From Profundibacter sp033851955 (lineage in GTDB: Bacteria > Pseudomonadota > Alphaproteobacteria > Rhodobacterales > Rhodobacteraceae), in NCBI GenBank assembly GCA_033851955.1, contig JAWSVK010000011.1, positions 1 through 64,000 on the forward strand: a DNA stretch of 64,000 bases, read 5' to 3'. This document shows, in pieces, positions 17,296 through 26,337 of the stretch. The stretch's first letter is position 1, and every line of letters starts with the position of its first letter. The notes beneath the pieces were generated by a model that had not been told where the DNA came from, made no database searches, and saw only the letters and a program-made list of their open reading frames with translations. The translations under genes were made by a program, and so were the position numbers.

Positions 17296-17328
17296 AAAGC
17301 CCGCCTCTAACAAGGTGGGCTTTGTTTT
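17296..17328 (+). terminator. Terminator after the tad operon
   Basis: AAAGCCCGCC (17296-17305) pairs with GGTGGGCTTT (17314-17323) with one G-T wobble and an 8-nt loop, then GTTTT. It sits between the end of cpaA and the convergent membrane-protein gene; the U-tract favours the plus-strand transcript. Confidence 0.82.
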
Positions 17329-17330
17329 GC

Positions 17331-18950
17331 CTAGCGAGAAATTTCGAGCAATACGTAAAGTTCAGTGCGCCGAATCTCCACCAAAGAAACATCCTCGCGC
17401 GCCGCAACATTGTTCAATATCTGTTTGCGGGTTTCCGGCTCGGCTGGGCACAGCGGTACCAACAGATAATCCGCTGCTTGAAAGCCCGGCATTCCACCAT
17501 AATACCAAGGTGAACCACCATCCAAAGGGTCCAAGTCACTGAACAACCAGTGGCTGGGAAACTCATCCGCGACAAACAGCTGTTTGTCCGCCGTCAGCCC
17601 CGCCCGCTCCAAATCTTGAGCGATTGCATCAATCCAACCTGACAATCCCAACTCCAGCTCGCAACGCGGCAACGGCTCGCCCATCAAACTGGCGGCCTCC
17701 TCATACATTGCCCCCTTCCCTAGATGTTGCAAAGCCTCGGCTTCTAGCGACACGCGCGCCTCAACACGGCTGATGCGCACAGTGGGAATTTTGATATCTC
17801 CATGCGCCGCCATCCGCGGTAAAATCGGCTCATACCATGCCGCCGTCAGACGGTAATGGTTCAGAGGGCTCGAAGCCAAATTGATCAAACTGGGGGCCGC
17901 CATTGCAAGGGCCGCCGCCCCAATCACCGTCAATGCACCACGCAAATTCCAGCCACGACGGCTGCGCACCCCGTCCGCAGGGCGCAGGGCAAATAGTAAC
18001 ACCGCCAACAGCCCCAACCATTGCGGGTCATTGCCAAAATTTTGGAAGGTCACATATATGAACCCGGGGACCAAAACCAACAGCGCAACCCCGCCTGCTT
18101 GATCTTCGGTTTGGCGCATCAACAACACGCCCAAAACTCCAAGCAATGTGGCCCCCAAATAGGCCGGCCCCATGATAACTGTGGTCAAGTCTTCGCCCGG
18201 TTGTGGCCGCACATCCGACCCCGCAACCGTCAGCAAATCACCCAGATAGGCCTGCCAAAATGCTAGCCCCGCGAATAGGGTAACAACCCCCATCGCAGCC
18301 ACCCCCGCAATCAAGGCCACAACCAACGTCTTATAAGATTTTCGCATCAACAACCCGACGATGATCGCGGGCGCAAAGCCTACGAAATAGGTCATCTTCA
18401 ACAACAAAAGCGCGGCCATGCAAACCCCAATGATACCGCCATCGATCATAGGCCGCCTACGGCCAATTGCGGGCAAAATCGCCGCCGCAATTGCCACGAA
18501 CGAAATCGCCCAAGCCCAGCGGTTGTAATACATCGAAATTGAAATCGTCGGCTCGTTCGTCCCGAACACCAACGCCAAAACAAACACCAAAACCAAACCA
18601 CCGAACAGATAGGCCACCAGCCCTTGCATCCGGCTGACTCCGATCCACCAAATTGCAGGCAACAATACCACGGCAAGCGCGACTTGCGCATAGATCATCG
18701 CATGACCAACCCCAACGTCCTGCCCCATGAAAAAGACAATCGGCGCAAAAGCCAGCGCTCCAATCGGCGTCATGAAATCCAGATGCGGCCATTGTCCCGC
18801 GTCCATCCGAAACACGATTTGCAGCAGATGCAGTGTGTCGGCCTCGTGCTTTCCGACCAACAAGACGCCTTTCATCAGGGCCAAGCCGCCCATAATGAAC
18901 AACACAGCCCCTAAAAAGCCCAATAATTTTGCAGGATTTGTTCTGCTCAT
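17331..18950 (-). CDS. Polytopic membrane protein of unknown function
   Basis: A 539-residue protein with about ten to eleven hydrophobic segments in residues 10-390 and a hydrophilic C-terminal domain of roughly 150 residues. The first large loop contains QWPHLDFMTPIG, reminiscent of the aspartate-containing loop of GT-C lipid-linked glycosyltransferases, but I cannot assign it to a named family. GAGGA lies upstream of the chosen ATG; in-frame sequence before it contains a run of unrelated residues. It is convergent with the tad operon and divergent from the AAA ATPase gene, so it sits between two tad-linked units. A role in pilus or surface glycosylation is only a hypothesis. Confidence 0.7.
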   Translation of the reverse strand: MSRTNPAKLLGFLGAVLFIMGGLALMKGVLLVGKHEADTLHLLQIVFRMDAGQWPHLDFMTPIGALAFAPIVFFMGQDVGVGHAMIYAQVALAVVLLPAIWWIGVSRMQGLVAYLFGGLVLVFVLALVFGTNEPTISISMYYNRWAWAISFVAIAAAILPAIGRRRPMIDGGIIGVCMAALLLLKMTYFVGFAPAIIVGLLMRKSYKTLVVALIAGVAAMGVVTLFAGLAFWQAYLGDLLTVAGSDVRPQPGEDLTTVIMGPAYLGATLLGVLGVLLMRQTEDQAGGVALLVLVPGFIYVTFQNFGNDPQWLGLLAVLLFALRPADGVRSRRGWNLRGALTVIGAAALAMAAPSLINLASSPLNHYRLTAAWYEPILPRMAAHGDIKIPTVRISRVEARVSLEAEALQHLGKGAMYEEAASLMGEPLPRCELELGLSGWIDAIAQDLERAGLTADKQLFVADEFPSHWLFSDLDPLDGGSPWYYGGMPGFQAADYLLVPLCPAEPETRKQILNNVAAREDVSLVEIRRTELYVLLEISR

Positions 18951-19120
18951 ACCTGTCCTCGTTTGCTTTACACGTTGTTTTGTTAATTTTTTAGCAACAT
19001 TAGCAATGAAACATAGCAAAAGGTATAGGCAGCCTCGGTTTTTGTTGTTCATTTGACGTATCAGCACTAGAATTGTCGAAAAATACAATAAGCAGTATAA
19101 AACAAAAACAGGTAAAACCC

Positions 19121-20431
19121 ATGAATATGGAAACAACTGGCGTTCTCGCCCCCCCTGCCCCCAAACGCATGAACGAGATGAAGCTCTCGATGGTGATGAT
19201 GCGTGACATCTTGTTGAAAACCATGTTTCGGCAAAATTTGGAAATGGTCACCGAGATTTCGCGCTCGGTTTGTTTGCCGGTTCCTGTGACGCAGGAATTG
19301 ATTGATTTGGCCCGCGACCAAAAATTGTTAGAAGCAACCGGTACGCTGCATGCGGGATCTGGTGGCGAGATGGGCTACCAACTGACAGATGCAGGAAAAT
19401 CACGCACGCTGGATGCTTTGGCGCAGTCAGAATATTACGGCGCAATGCCCGTGCCTTTGGAAGTCTACAAAGAACAAGTTAAGCGCCAATCAATCCGCAA
19501 CATCCAGATCACCCGTGATCAACTGACCGGTGCGATGGGCCATCTGATTTTGCCCAATGACCTGCTGGACCAGCTTGGACCTGCGGTTGGCTCAGGGCGC
19601 TCAATTTTGATGTATGGACCACCCGGAAACGGTAAATCCTCAATCTCGAATGGGATCCGTGATGCGCTTGGTGACAAAATTTTTGTGCCCCGTGCGTTGG
19701 AATACGCGGGTCAGGTGATTACTGTTTATGACCCCATCGTGCACAGTGCCGCCGAAGATCAGGTTGATGATCCCAACAGCCTGCGCCGCAGCGGCAACCG
19801 TTACGACACCCGTTACGTGCGATGCGAACGCCCAACCGTGATCACCGGTGGTGAGTTGTCATTAGAGATGCTCGATCTGGTTTATAATCCGACCGCACGA
19901 ACCTATCAGGCTCCCTTGCAGCTCAAATCGACCGGCGGCGTGTTTATCGTGGATGACCTTGGACGACAGGCCGAGCCGCCACAGGCCCTGATCAACCGCT
20001 GGATTGTGCCGCTTGAGGAATCCAAAGATATTTTGGCGCTGCAATCTGGTGAAAAATTCACCGTGCCCTTTGATACATTGGTCATTTTCTCAACCAACTT
20101 CCACCCGAATGAAATTTTCGATAAAGCGGCACTGCGACGGATCTTCTTTAAGATCAAAATCGACGGCCCCAACCAAGAAGATTTCCTGAAAATCTTTGCC
20201 ATGATGGCCCGCAAGAAGAAGATGGCCTTGGACGAGGCCACATTGGTGCATTTGTTGAAAAAGAAATATCCAACAATTGATAACGTCTATGCCAATTATC
20301 AGCCTATATTCCTGCTCGATCAAATGACAGCGATTTGCGATTTTGAGGGCATTCCTCACCAAATGAACCCAGACTTGTTGGACCGTGCATGGGCCAATAT
20401 GTTCGTTAAAGAAGAAAAGATCGTTCACTAA
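19121..20431 (+). CDS. AAA-family ATPase associated with the tad locus
   Basis: A 436-residue protein with an N-terminal winged-helix-like region (about residues 25-100), then an AAA module: Walker A GPPGNGKS (166-173), Walker B GGVFIVDDLGRQ (about 272-283), sensor 1 FSTNFHPNE and an ALRRIFFKI arginine region. Similar ATPases occur next to tad genes in Rhodobacterales; their job is not established. ATG 19121 was chosen for its proline-rich homologous N-terminus and the CAGG 8 nt upstream. Its stop overlaps the crotonase ATG (TAATG), implying translational coupling. Confidence 0.82.
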   Translation: MNMETTGVLAPPAPKRMNEMKLSMVMMRDILLKTMFRQNLEMVTEISRSVCLPVPVTQELIDLARDQKLLEATGTLHAGSGGEMGYQLTDAGKSRTLDALAQSEYYGAMPVPLEVYKEQVKRQSIRNIQITRDQLTGAMGHLILPNDLLDQLGPAVGSGRSILMYGPPGNGKSSISNGIRDALGDKIFVPRALEYAGQVITVYDPIVHSAAEDQVDDPNSLRRSGNRYDTRYVRCERPTVITGGELSLEMLDLVYNPTARTYQAPLQLKSTGGVFIVDDLGRQAEPPQALINRWIVPLEESKDILALQSGEKFTVPFDTLVIFSTNFHPNEIFDKAALRRIFFKIKIDGPNQEDFLKIFAMMARKKKMALDEATLVHLLKKKYPTIDNVYANYQPIFLLDQMTAICDFEGIPHQMNPDLLDRAWANMFVKEEKIVH

Positions 20432-21225
20432 TGACACAACGCGTAAACTTAGAAGTGGCGCAAAACATTGCCACTGTCACCCTGACCCGCGCCGACAAAC
20501 GTAATGCTCTTGACCAAGATATGATCAGCGCGATCATCGAAACCGGTGAAAACCTGATGGAGCGACGCGATGTCAGGGCCGTGGTGCTCTGCGGTGATGG
20601 CCCAGCCTTTTCAGCGGGGCTGGACACAGCTTCGTTTCAGGAAATGGGCAGCGAGATCGCCAAATCGGGCGGCATCATGGCTCGCACACATGGACAATCC
20701 AATCAATATCAACGCGCCGCGATGGTCTGGGCTGATCTGCCGATGCCGGTGATTGCGGCCGTGCATGGCTATGCTTTTGGTGGCGCGTTCCAGATCATGC
20801 TGGGCGCCGACATGCGTGTGGCGGCCCCTGATACAAAGTTTTCGATCATGGAGGGGAAATGGGGATTGGTGCCTGACATGGGCGGCATGGTCTTGATGCG
20901 GTCTTTGGCCCGTGGTGACGTGATCAAACGGCTGACCTATACGGCAGAAGTGTTTGACGCATCTGCGGCGCTGGACTGGGGCTTTGTCACGGAAATTGCA
21001 GATGATCCCAAGGCACGTGCTCTGAATCTGGCCGCAGAAATCGCCAACCGCAGCCCTGATGCCGTCCGCGAGTCAAAAGCGATGATCCGCGCGACAGAAC
21101 TAATGTCTGATAGTGAGGTTCTGCTGGCGGAATCCGCTGCGCAAGGACGGCTGATTGCCACGCCAAATCAGATCGAATCTCTGATGGCCGGTTTCGAAAA
21201 ACGCGCTCCTAAATTCAATGACTAG
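20431..21225 (+). CDS. Crotonase/enoyl-CoA hydratase family protein
   Basis: A 264-residue crotonase-fold protein with the oxyanion-hole segments FSAGLD and GYAFGG. Of the two catalytic glutamates of enoyl-CoA hydratase, the second is kept in IMEGKWGLVPDMGG, but the first (CELA in the rat enzyme) is replaced by glutamine in GGAFQIMLGAD. It is therefore probably not a standard hydratase; isomerase, hydrolase or other CoA chemistry is possible. It is coupled to the AAA ATPase gene by a one-base overlap, an unexpected partnership. Confidence 0.85.
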   Translation: MTQRVNLEVAQNIATVTLTRADKRNALDQDMISAIIETGENLMERRDVRAVVLCGDGPAFSAGLDTASFQEMGSEIAKSGGIMARTHGQSNQYQRAAMVWADLPMPVIAAVHGYAFGGAFQIMLGADMRVAAPDTKFSIMEGKWGLVPDMGGMVLMRSLARGDVIKRLTYTAEVFDASAALDWGFVTEIADDPKARALNLAAEIANRSPDAVRESKAMIRATELMSDSEVLLAESAAQGRLIATPNQIESLMAGFEKRAPKFND

Positions 21226-21229
21226 CAAA

Positions 21230-21304
21230 CGCTCATCAAGCCTCTCGGCTTTCTTCGCTGGATGGTGATGTCGAGCGAAGAAAGCCTATAAGGCTTGATG
21301 AGCG
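21230..21304. repeat. Large two-tier palindrome between convergent genes
   Basis: An outer 14-bp perfect inverted repeat (CGCTCATCAAGCCT, 21230-21243, with 21291-21304) encloses an inner 13-bp perfect repeat (GGCTTTCTTCGCT, 21247-21259, with 21274-21286) and a 14-nt loop. It lies 4 nt after the crotonase stop and 5 nt before the folD stop, so it probably ends both transcripts, though neither side has a proper U-tract. It could also be a copy of a dispersed palindromic element. Confidence 0.85.
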
Positions 21305-21309
21305 GCGCG

Positions 21310-22212
21310 TTAAACCGTCAGCCCTTCGGGTTCAGCCAATCCGTTAGCACGGCTACAAGCCGTCACTGTGTTGGCCAACAAACACGCAATCGTCATAGGT
21401 CCAACTCCACCCGGAACTGGCGTAATCGCGCCTGCAACCTGCGACACCGTGGCAAAGTCCACGTCCCCGACAAGCCGTGTCTTACCTTCGCCACGCTCTG
21501 GCGCATCAATCCGGTTGATTCCAACATCAATCACAGTTGCGCCCTCTTTGATCCAATCACCCGGCACCATTTCAGCCCGCCCAACGGCCGCAACAACGAT
21601 GTCAGCGCGGCGAACAACGTCCGATAAATCTTTGGTCCGCGAATGCGCAATCGTTACCGTGCAACTGTCTCCCAACAGCAGCGCCGCCATCGGCTTGCCT
21701 ACGATGTTGGAACGCCCAACCACCACAGCATTCAGCCCCGACAAAGACCCATGGTGATTACGCAGCATCATCAAGCAGCCAAGCGGCGTGCATGGTACCA
21801 TCGACTTTTGACCGGTCGCCAAAAGGCCAACATTGGAAATGTGAAACCCGTCGACATCTTTGGCCGGATCAATCGAATTGATCACCAAATCCTCGTTCAA
21901 ATGGGCAGGCAGCGGCAATTGCACCAAAATCCCATGCACAGCAGGATCATTGTTCAACTGCTCAATCAACGCCAGCAAATCGGTCTCGGATGTGTCCACA
22001 TCCAACTTATGCTCATAAGAGTTCATGCCAACCTCAGTCGTCATCTTGCCTTTAGAGCGCACGTAAACTTGTGACGCAGGATCCTCGCCAACCAACACCA
22101 CAGCCAAACCAGGCTGAATGTCGTGATCTGCCTTCAACCGCGCCACATGCACGGCTACTTTTTCCCGGACCTTGGCGGCGAACGCCTTGCCGTCGATTAT
22201 CTCTGCTGTCAT
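21310..22212 (-). CDS. folD: Bifunctional methylene-THF dehydrogenase/methenyl-THF cyclohydrolase
   Basis: A 300-residue FolD interconverting 5,10-methylene-THF and 10-formyl-THF with NADP. Catalytic Lys54 in YVRSKGK, Gln98 in VQLPLP, Asp121 in KDVDGFH and the nucleotide site VVGRSNIVGKP are all present, as is the C-terminal TPVPGGVGPMT. It is the last gene of fhs-folD2-folD1 and the conventional FolD of the two. Confidence 0.96.
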   Translation of the reverse strand: MTAEIIDGKAFAAKVREKVAVHVARLKADHDIQPGLAVVLVGEDPASQVYVRSKGKMTTEVGMNSYEHKLDVDTSETDLLALIEQLNNDPAVHGILVQLPLPAHLNEDLVINSIDPAKDVDGFHISNVGLLATGQKSMVPCTPLGCLMMLRNHHGSLSGLNAVVVGRSNIVGKPMAALLLGDSCTVTIAHSRTKDLSDVVRRADIVVAAVGRAEMVPGDWIKEGATVIDVGINRIDAPERGEGKTRLVGDVDFATVSQVAGAITPVPGGVGPMTIACLLANTVTACSRANGLAEPEGLTV

Positions 22213-22230
22213 CTCATTCTCCTTCAGGCC

Positions 22231-23133
22231 CTATTGGGCCGACACTTTATAGCTTTCTCGGTAATGGTCCATCTGCAACTGCGTCGCCAAAACCGCGTTT
22301 TTCATCAAAGTCGCAACGGTCACCGGTCCAACGCCACCTGGCACCGGTGTGATCCAACCTGCCACGGCCGCACAGCTGTCAAAATCCGCGTCCCCAACTG
22401 TGCGCGGACCGTCCACCGTTTCAATCCGGTTGATGCCGATATCAATCAATGCAGCCCCGGGTTTCAACATGTCGCCAGTCACCAAACCCGGCTTGCCAAC
22501 CGCCACAAAAACCGCGTCGGCGGCACGGCTGTGCATGGCGACTGAACGGGTCATATGATGGCAGACTGTCACTGTCGCCCCAAGCCCCATCAGCAAAAAT
22601 GCAATCGGCTTGCCAACAATTTCAGAGTGACCAATGACGGTCACATCCAGCCCTTCAATTTTCAGTGGCAACGACTTTAGGATTTCGACCGAGGCCACCG
22701 CAGTGCAGGGCCCCAAAGCCAAGTCATTGTACACGATATTACCGATCGAGGCCGGATGCATACCTTCGACATCCTTTAACGGATGCACGGCTTTTTGCAG
22801 CGCTTTCACCGGAATATGCGGCGGCAACGGCCGTTGGATAATAATCCCGTTCACATTGGGATCACTGTTCAACCCCTGAATAACACCGCTCAATTGCTCC
22901 AACGAAATATCCGCAGGATAAGAACGTGATTCGAATGAAACACCAACAGATTGCGCCTGTTTCTTTTGATTTCGCACATAGATTTCGGCAGCCGCCACAT
23001 CGCCAACCGAGATCGACATCAAGCTGGGTTGCCAGCCCTCGGCCCGCAATGCTTTGGCTTGCGCAGCCACCTGGCCGCGCAATTTCGCTGCGATCGCCTT
23101 GCCATCGATGACAACCGCTCGTGAGGTGTTCAT
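22231..23133 (-). CDS. Divergent FolD paralogue
   Basis: A 300-residue FolD-family protein with VIGHSEIVGKP and TPVPGGVGPVT, thus clearly the same fold. At the position of catalytic Lys54 it has Gln56 (YVRNQKK; lysines follow at 57-58), and the folate-site Asp is Glu123 in KDVEGMH, while Gln100 is kept (IIQRPLP). In characterised FolD enzymes the lysine is needed for the cyclohydrolase step, so this copy may be a dehydrogenase only or act on another folate. ATG 23133 (MNTSRAVVIDGK) was chosen; it lies 4 nt after fhs. Confidence 0.88.
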   Translation of the reverse strand: MNTSRAVVIDGKAIAAKLRGQVAAQAKALRAEGWQPSLMSISVGDVAAAEIYVRNQKKQAQSVGVSFESRSYPADISLEQLSGVIQGLNSDPNVNGIIIQRPLPPHIPVKALQKAVHPLKDVEGMHPASIGNIVYNDLALGPCTAVASVEILKSLPLKIEGLDVTVIGHSEIVGKPIAFLLMGLGATVTVCHHMTRSVAMHSRAADAVFVAVGKPGLVTGDMLKPGAALIDIGINRIETVDGPRTVGDADFDSCAAVAGWITPVPGGVGPVTVATLMKNAVLATQLQMDHYRESYKVSAQ

Positions 23134-23137
23134 GGCT

Positions 23138-24814
23138 TTAGAACAAGCCTTCGATGTCGCCAACGTCATTCAGCCGGATACCTTCGGCTGCTGGTTTGCT
23201 GGGTAGCCCTGGCATCGTCATGATGTCTCCACAGACCACAACAATAAACCCGGCCCCCGCCGACAACCGCACTTCGCGGATCGGGATCGTATGCCCTGTT
23301 GGTGCCCCGCGCAAATTCGGGTCCGTGCTGAACGAATACTGGGTTTTCGCCATACAGACTGGCAAATGGCCATATCCGGCGTCTTCCCATGCCCGCAATT
23401 GATCACGGATTTTCTTGTCGGCGATCACCTCGGAGGCACGATAGATTGACGTTGCCACCCGTTCGATTTTTTCCATCAATGGCATGTCATCACGGTAAAG
23501 CGTCGCGAACTGCGACACGCCGCTGTCGGCGATTTCAGCCACACGTTCGGCCAAAGGCGCTGACCCTTCGCTGCCCAATTCCCAATGCCGTGACAGGATC
23601 GCTTCTGAGCCTTGCGTGGCCACATAATCTTGTACCGCTTGAACTTCGGCCTCAGTATCCGTGACAAAATGGTTGATTGCGACGACCACTGGCACACCGA
23701 AAGACTTCATGTTGCCAATGTGACGCCCAAGGTTGGAACAGCCCTCAACGACCGCCTCAACATTCTCAGGGCCTAGATCTTTGCGGGCCACGCCGCCATT
23801 CATTTTCATCGCACGCACGGTGGCCACCAGAACAATAACATCCGGAGCAAGCCCCGCCTTGCGACACTTGATGTTCATGAATTTTTCGGCACCCAGATCA
23901 GCACCAAAGCCAGCCTCGGTCACCACATAATCCGCCACCCGAAGGGCGGTGTTCGTGGCAATCACCGAATTGCAACCATGCGCGATATTGGCAAAGGGTC
24001 CGCCGTGGACAAAGGCCGGATTGTTTTCCAACGTCTGCACCAGATTTGGTTGCATCGCGTCCTTGAGCAATACAGTCATCGCCCCGTCTGCTTGGATATC
24101 GCGGCAATAGATTGGTTTACGCTCGCGCGTATAGGCAACGATAATGTCACCCAGACGTTTTTCCAAATCGGCCAAATTATTGGACAGACACAAGATCGCC
24201 ATCACTTCGGACGCCACGGTGATATCAAAACCGGTTTGACGTGGGAATCCGTTGGCAACGCCACCAAGCGACGTCACAGTGTCCCGCAACGCACGGTCAT
24301 TCATGTCCAAAACGCGTTTCCAAACCACGCGACGCTCATCGATCTCCAGATCGTTACCCCAGTAAATGTGGTTGTCGATCATCGCGCTTAGTAAGTTGTG
24401 CGCCGATGTGATGGCATGAAAATCGCCTGTAAAATGCAAGTTCATATCCTCCATTGGAATGACTTGCGCATAACCACCACCAGCGGCGCCGCCCTTCATC
24501 CCAAAACACGGCCCCAACGACGCCTCGCGAATGCAAATCGCTGCCTTTTTGCCGATCCGGTTCAAACCGTCCGCTAGGCCAACCGTGGTCGTGGTCTTGC
24601 CCTCGCCCGCAGGGGTCGGGTTGATCGCGGTTACAAGGATCAGCTTGCCTTTGGGCTTGTCTTTAACGCTCTCAATAAACTCTTGGCTTACCTTGGCTTT
24701 GTCGTGGCCATATGGCAGCAAGTGCTCGCTGGGAATACCCAGCTTCATGCCGATCTCTTGGATTGGTTTTTTGTTCGCTTCGCGGGCAATTTCGATGTCG
24801 GATTTAAAGCTCAT
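23138..24814 (-). CDS. fhs: Formate--tetrahydrofolate ligase
   Basis: A 558-residue enzyme making 10-formyl-THF from formate, THF and ATP. The P-loop TPAGEGKTTTT lies at residues 67-77, followed by LGPCFGMKGGAAGGGYAQV, HAITSAHNLL and the DKKIRDQLRAW region. AAGGA precedes the ATG. With the two folD genes it forms a formate/one-carbon module of the type roseobacters use for oxidising methyl groups from DMSP, methylamines or glycine betaine; no such catabolic gene is in this window. Confidence 0.97.
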   Translation of the reverse strand: MSFKSDIEIAREANKKPIQEIGMKLGIPSEHLLPYGHDKAKVSQEFIESVKDKPKGKLILVTAINPTPAGEGKTTTTVGLADGLNRIGKKAAICIREASLGPCFGMKGGAAGGGYAQVIPMEDMNLHFTGDFHAITSAHNLLSAMIDNHIYWGNDLEIDERRVVWKRVLDMNDRALRDTVTSLGGVANGFPRQTGFDITVASEVMAILCLSNNLADLEKRLGDIIVAYTRERKPIYCRDIQADGAMTVLLKDAMQPNLVQTLENNPAFVHGGPFANIAHGCNSVIATNTALRVADYVVTEAGFGADLGAEKFMNIKCRKAGLAPDVIVLVATVRAMKMNGGVARKDLGPENVEAVVEGCSNLGRHIGNMKSFGVPVVVAINHFVTDTEAEVQAVQDYVATQGSEAILSRHWELGSEGSAPLAERVAEIADSGVSQFATLYRDDMPLMEKIERVATSIYRASEVIADKKIRDQLRAWEDAGYGHLPVCMAKTQYSFSTDPNLRGAPTGHTIPIREVRLSAGAGFIVVVCGDIMTMPGLPSKPAAEGIRLNDVGDIEGLF

Positions 24815-24932
24815 GTCTACATATCCTTTGAGAGATCAGGGCACAATTATCCGACAACCTTACAAGAAGCGTTTTCCACCAACGGATTGAATCCGACATA
24901 TCCGCTCTTAGAATCGTCGCTTTGGGAATACG

Positions 24933-25532
24933 TCAGATACCGCGCGCTTGGTCCAGATGCGGCCATGCGGGCTGGTCCGGAACATGTAGAATAATTTCAT
25001 CGCTCACACGCAACATTCCTTCGCGCTCAACCCATCCGGTAACGCCACGCAAACCTTTGGCAGCAAGTTTGAACGCGCGACCCTTGCCCGGCAAATCCTC
25101 ATTAATCACAGGGGCTGGCAGGTGACATGGGCGATTTTCAGTGTCTACAGTGATCGCGGTGCCATTGGCAGCGATCAGGCGGGATGCGGGCGGGATCAAA
25201 GTAAAATCGGGGATGCCCTCAATCACAATTGAGGTGCTGAGCCAAGCTGGATCAATCGCCTCAATTCCCATATTAGCAGCGGTCTGTGCCAGCTCTTCAG
25301 CAGAAACGATACACACTTGGCGGGTGTTTCGAATTTCAGTATCGCGAGGATATTGGCTGACAACGCGGCTGCAAGATGGGCGCGTCAGGCCCGCACGGCT
25401 CTCTGCTGCAAGGCCCGCAAACGTCAGCTGCATTTCATCCACCGCCACATTACGCAGAGTTTCGTCGCGACTTTGGTTCACACCAAGCCAAGTGATACGA
25501 CCGATAAAGGAAGTGGGCAGAAGGGTTGGCAT
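24933..25532 (-). CDS. MOSC domain-containing protein
   Basis: A 199-residue protein with MOSC-type features: VSAEELA and a conserved cysteine at about residue 136 in ENRPCHLPAPVI, which in MOSC proteins serves sulfur or molybdenum-cofactor chemistry. It is a stand-alone MOSC protein like several in Rhodobacterales; no molybdenum-cofactor genes are nearby. It follows a methyltransferase gene by 23 nt in the same direction. Confidence 0.8.
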   Translation of the reverse strand: MPTLLPTSFIGRITWLGVNQSRDETLRNVAVDEMQLTFAGLAAESRAGLTRPSCSRVVSQYPRDTEIRNTRQVCIVSAEELAQTAANMGIEAIDPAWLSTSIVIEGIPDFTLIPPASRLIAANGTAITVDTENRPCHLPAPVINEDLPGKGRAFKLAAKGLRGVTGWVEREGMLRVSDEIILHVPDQPAWPHLDQARGI

Positions 25533-25555
25533 GGTGGCGTCCTTTTAGATGCGGC

Positions 25556-26278
25556 TTAGACCGTCAACGTAAAGAACACCCGCTTAAAAGGAAATAGAAC
25601 CGAGCCGTCTTTTTGCGGCGGATAGTCGCTGTCCAAGGCTGATTCATAGGCCGCAATGAAACATTCCAGCTCTGAGGTGTTTAGCTTGTTTGTAAAAGGC
25701 CGCATGACCGTTGATTGAGTGAAATGGTGTACAGGATGACCCATCTCGACAGGGGCGAGACGCTGGATATAATCAGTTTCCCACGCGCTGACTTCACCAA
25801 AAGGTGCGAGCATTTCGGCGTAGTCTTGCGGAGGCGCAACTGGGGCCTGCCAATCCGTGAAATCGAAACGGTCCGCAAACAACTCCTGTGCAACTTCACG
25901 TAGCAACCGATGCGATGGAGCTTCGTATTGGCGCGGCATTTGAACTGCCAAAACCCCGCCTTTGACCAGTGTTCCAGCCAAGCGCGTGAACAATGCCTCG
26001 TGATCGGGCAACCAGTTACATAAGGCGTTGGAAAAGATCAGCGCGGGTGGGGTGTCGGGCGTCCAAAAGCTCGCATCAGCCTCAAACGTCGCACTATAGG
26101 CTCCCGTGATCGCGGCTTCTTTTAGCATCGCTGGTGAGGCGTCGATGCCGATCACATCACAGCCAGAAAATCGTTGCTTTAGCGCAGGCCCAACCGCCCC
26201 ATTGCCACAACCCAGATCAATCACATCGCCATCAGGCAGCCTGCCAACTTGCCCCAGCAAATCCATTGCTGGTCGCAA
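25556..26278 (-). CDS. Trans-aconitate-type SAM methyltransferase, start uncertain
   Basis: A class I methyltransferase with motif I VIDLGCGNGAVG, IDASPAMLKEA, and the post-motif SNALCNWLPDHE; overall it resembles trans-aconitate 2-methyltransferase (Tam). The coordinates use a TTG at 26278, but the frame continues upstream to 26363 and encodes DWNPEIYAKFRGFRLRPA, exactly the conserved N-terminus of the family. No ATG, GTG or TTG lies in that extension; an ATC at 26342-26344, which is 8 nt after GGAG (26353-26356), is the best-placed initiation site. The real protein is thus probably about 262 residues and overlaps the ftsH stop. Confidence 0.82.
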   Translation of the reverse strand: MRPAMDLLGQVGRLPDGDVIDLGCGNGAVGPALKQRFSGCDVIGIDASPAMLKEAAITGAYSATFEADASFWTPDTPPALIFSNALCNWLPDHEALFTRLAGTLVKGGVLAVQMPRQYEAPSHRLLREVAQELFADRFDFTDWQAPVAPPQDYAEMLAPFGEVSAWETDYIQRLAPVEMGHPVHHFTQSTVMRPFTNKLNTSELECFIAAYESALDSDYPPQKDGSVLFPFKRVFFTLTV

Positions 26279-26337
26279 CCGAAAACCCCGAAATTTGGCG
26301 TAAATCTCGGGGTTCCAGTCTTGTTTTTGATCAGGAT

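Noticed and set aside
7716..21304. Tad locus as an island integrated at tRNA-Thr
   Set aside because: No second copy of the tRNA 3' end was seen at the right side of the locus and no integrase is present; XerC at 48 kb is the housekeeping recombinase.
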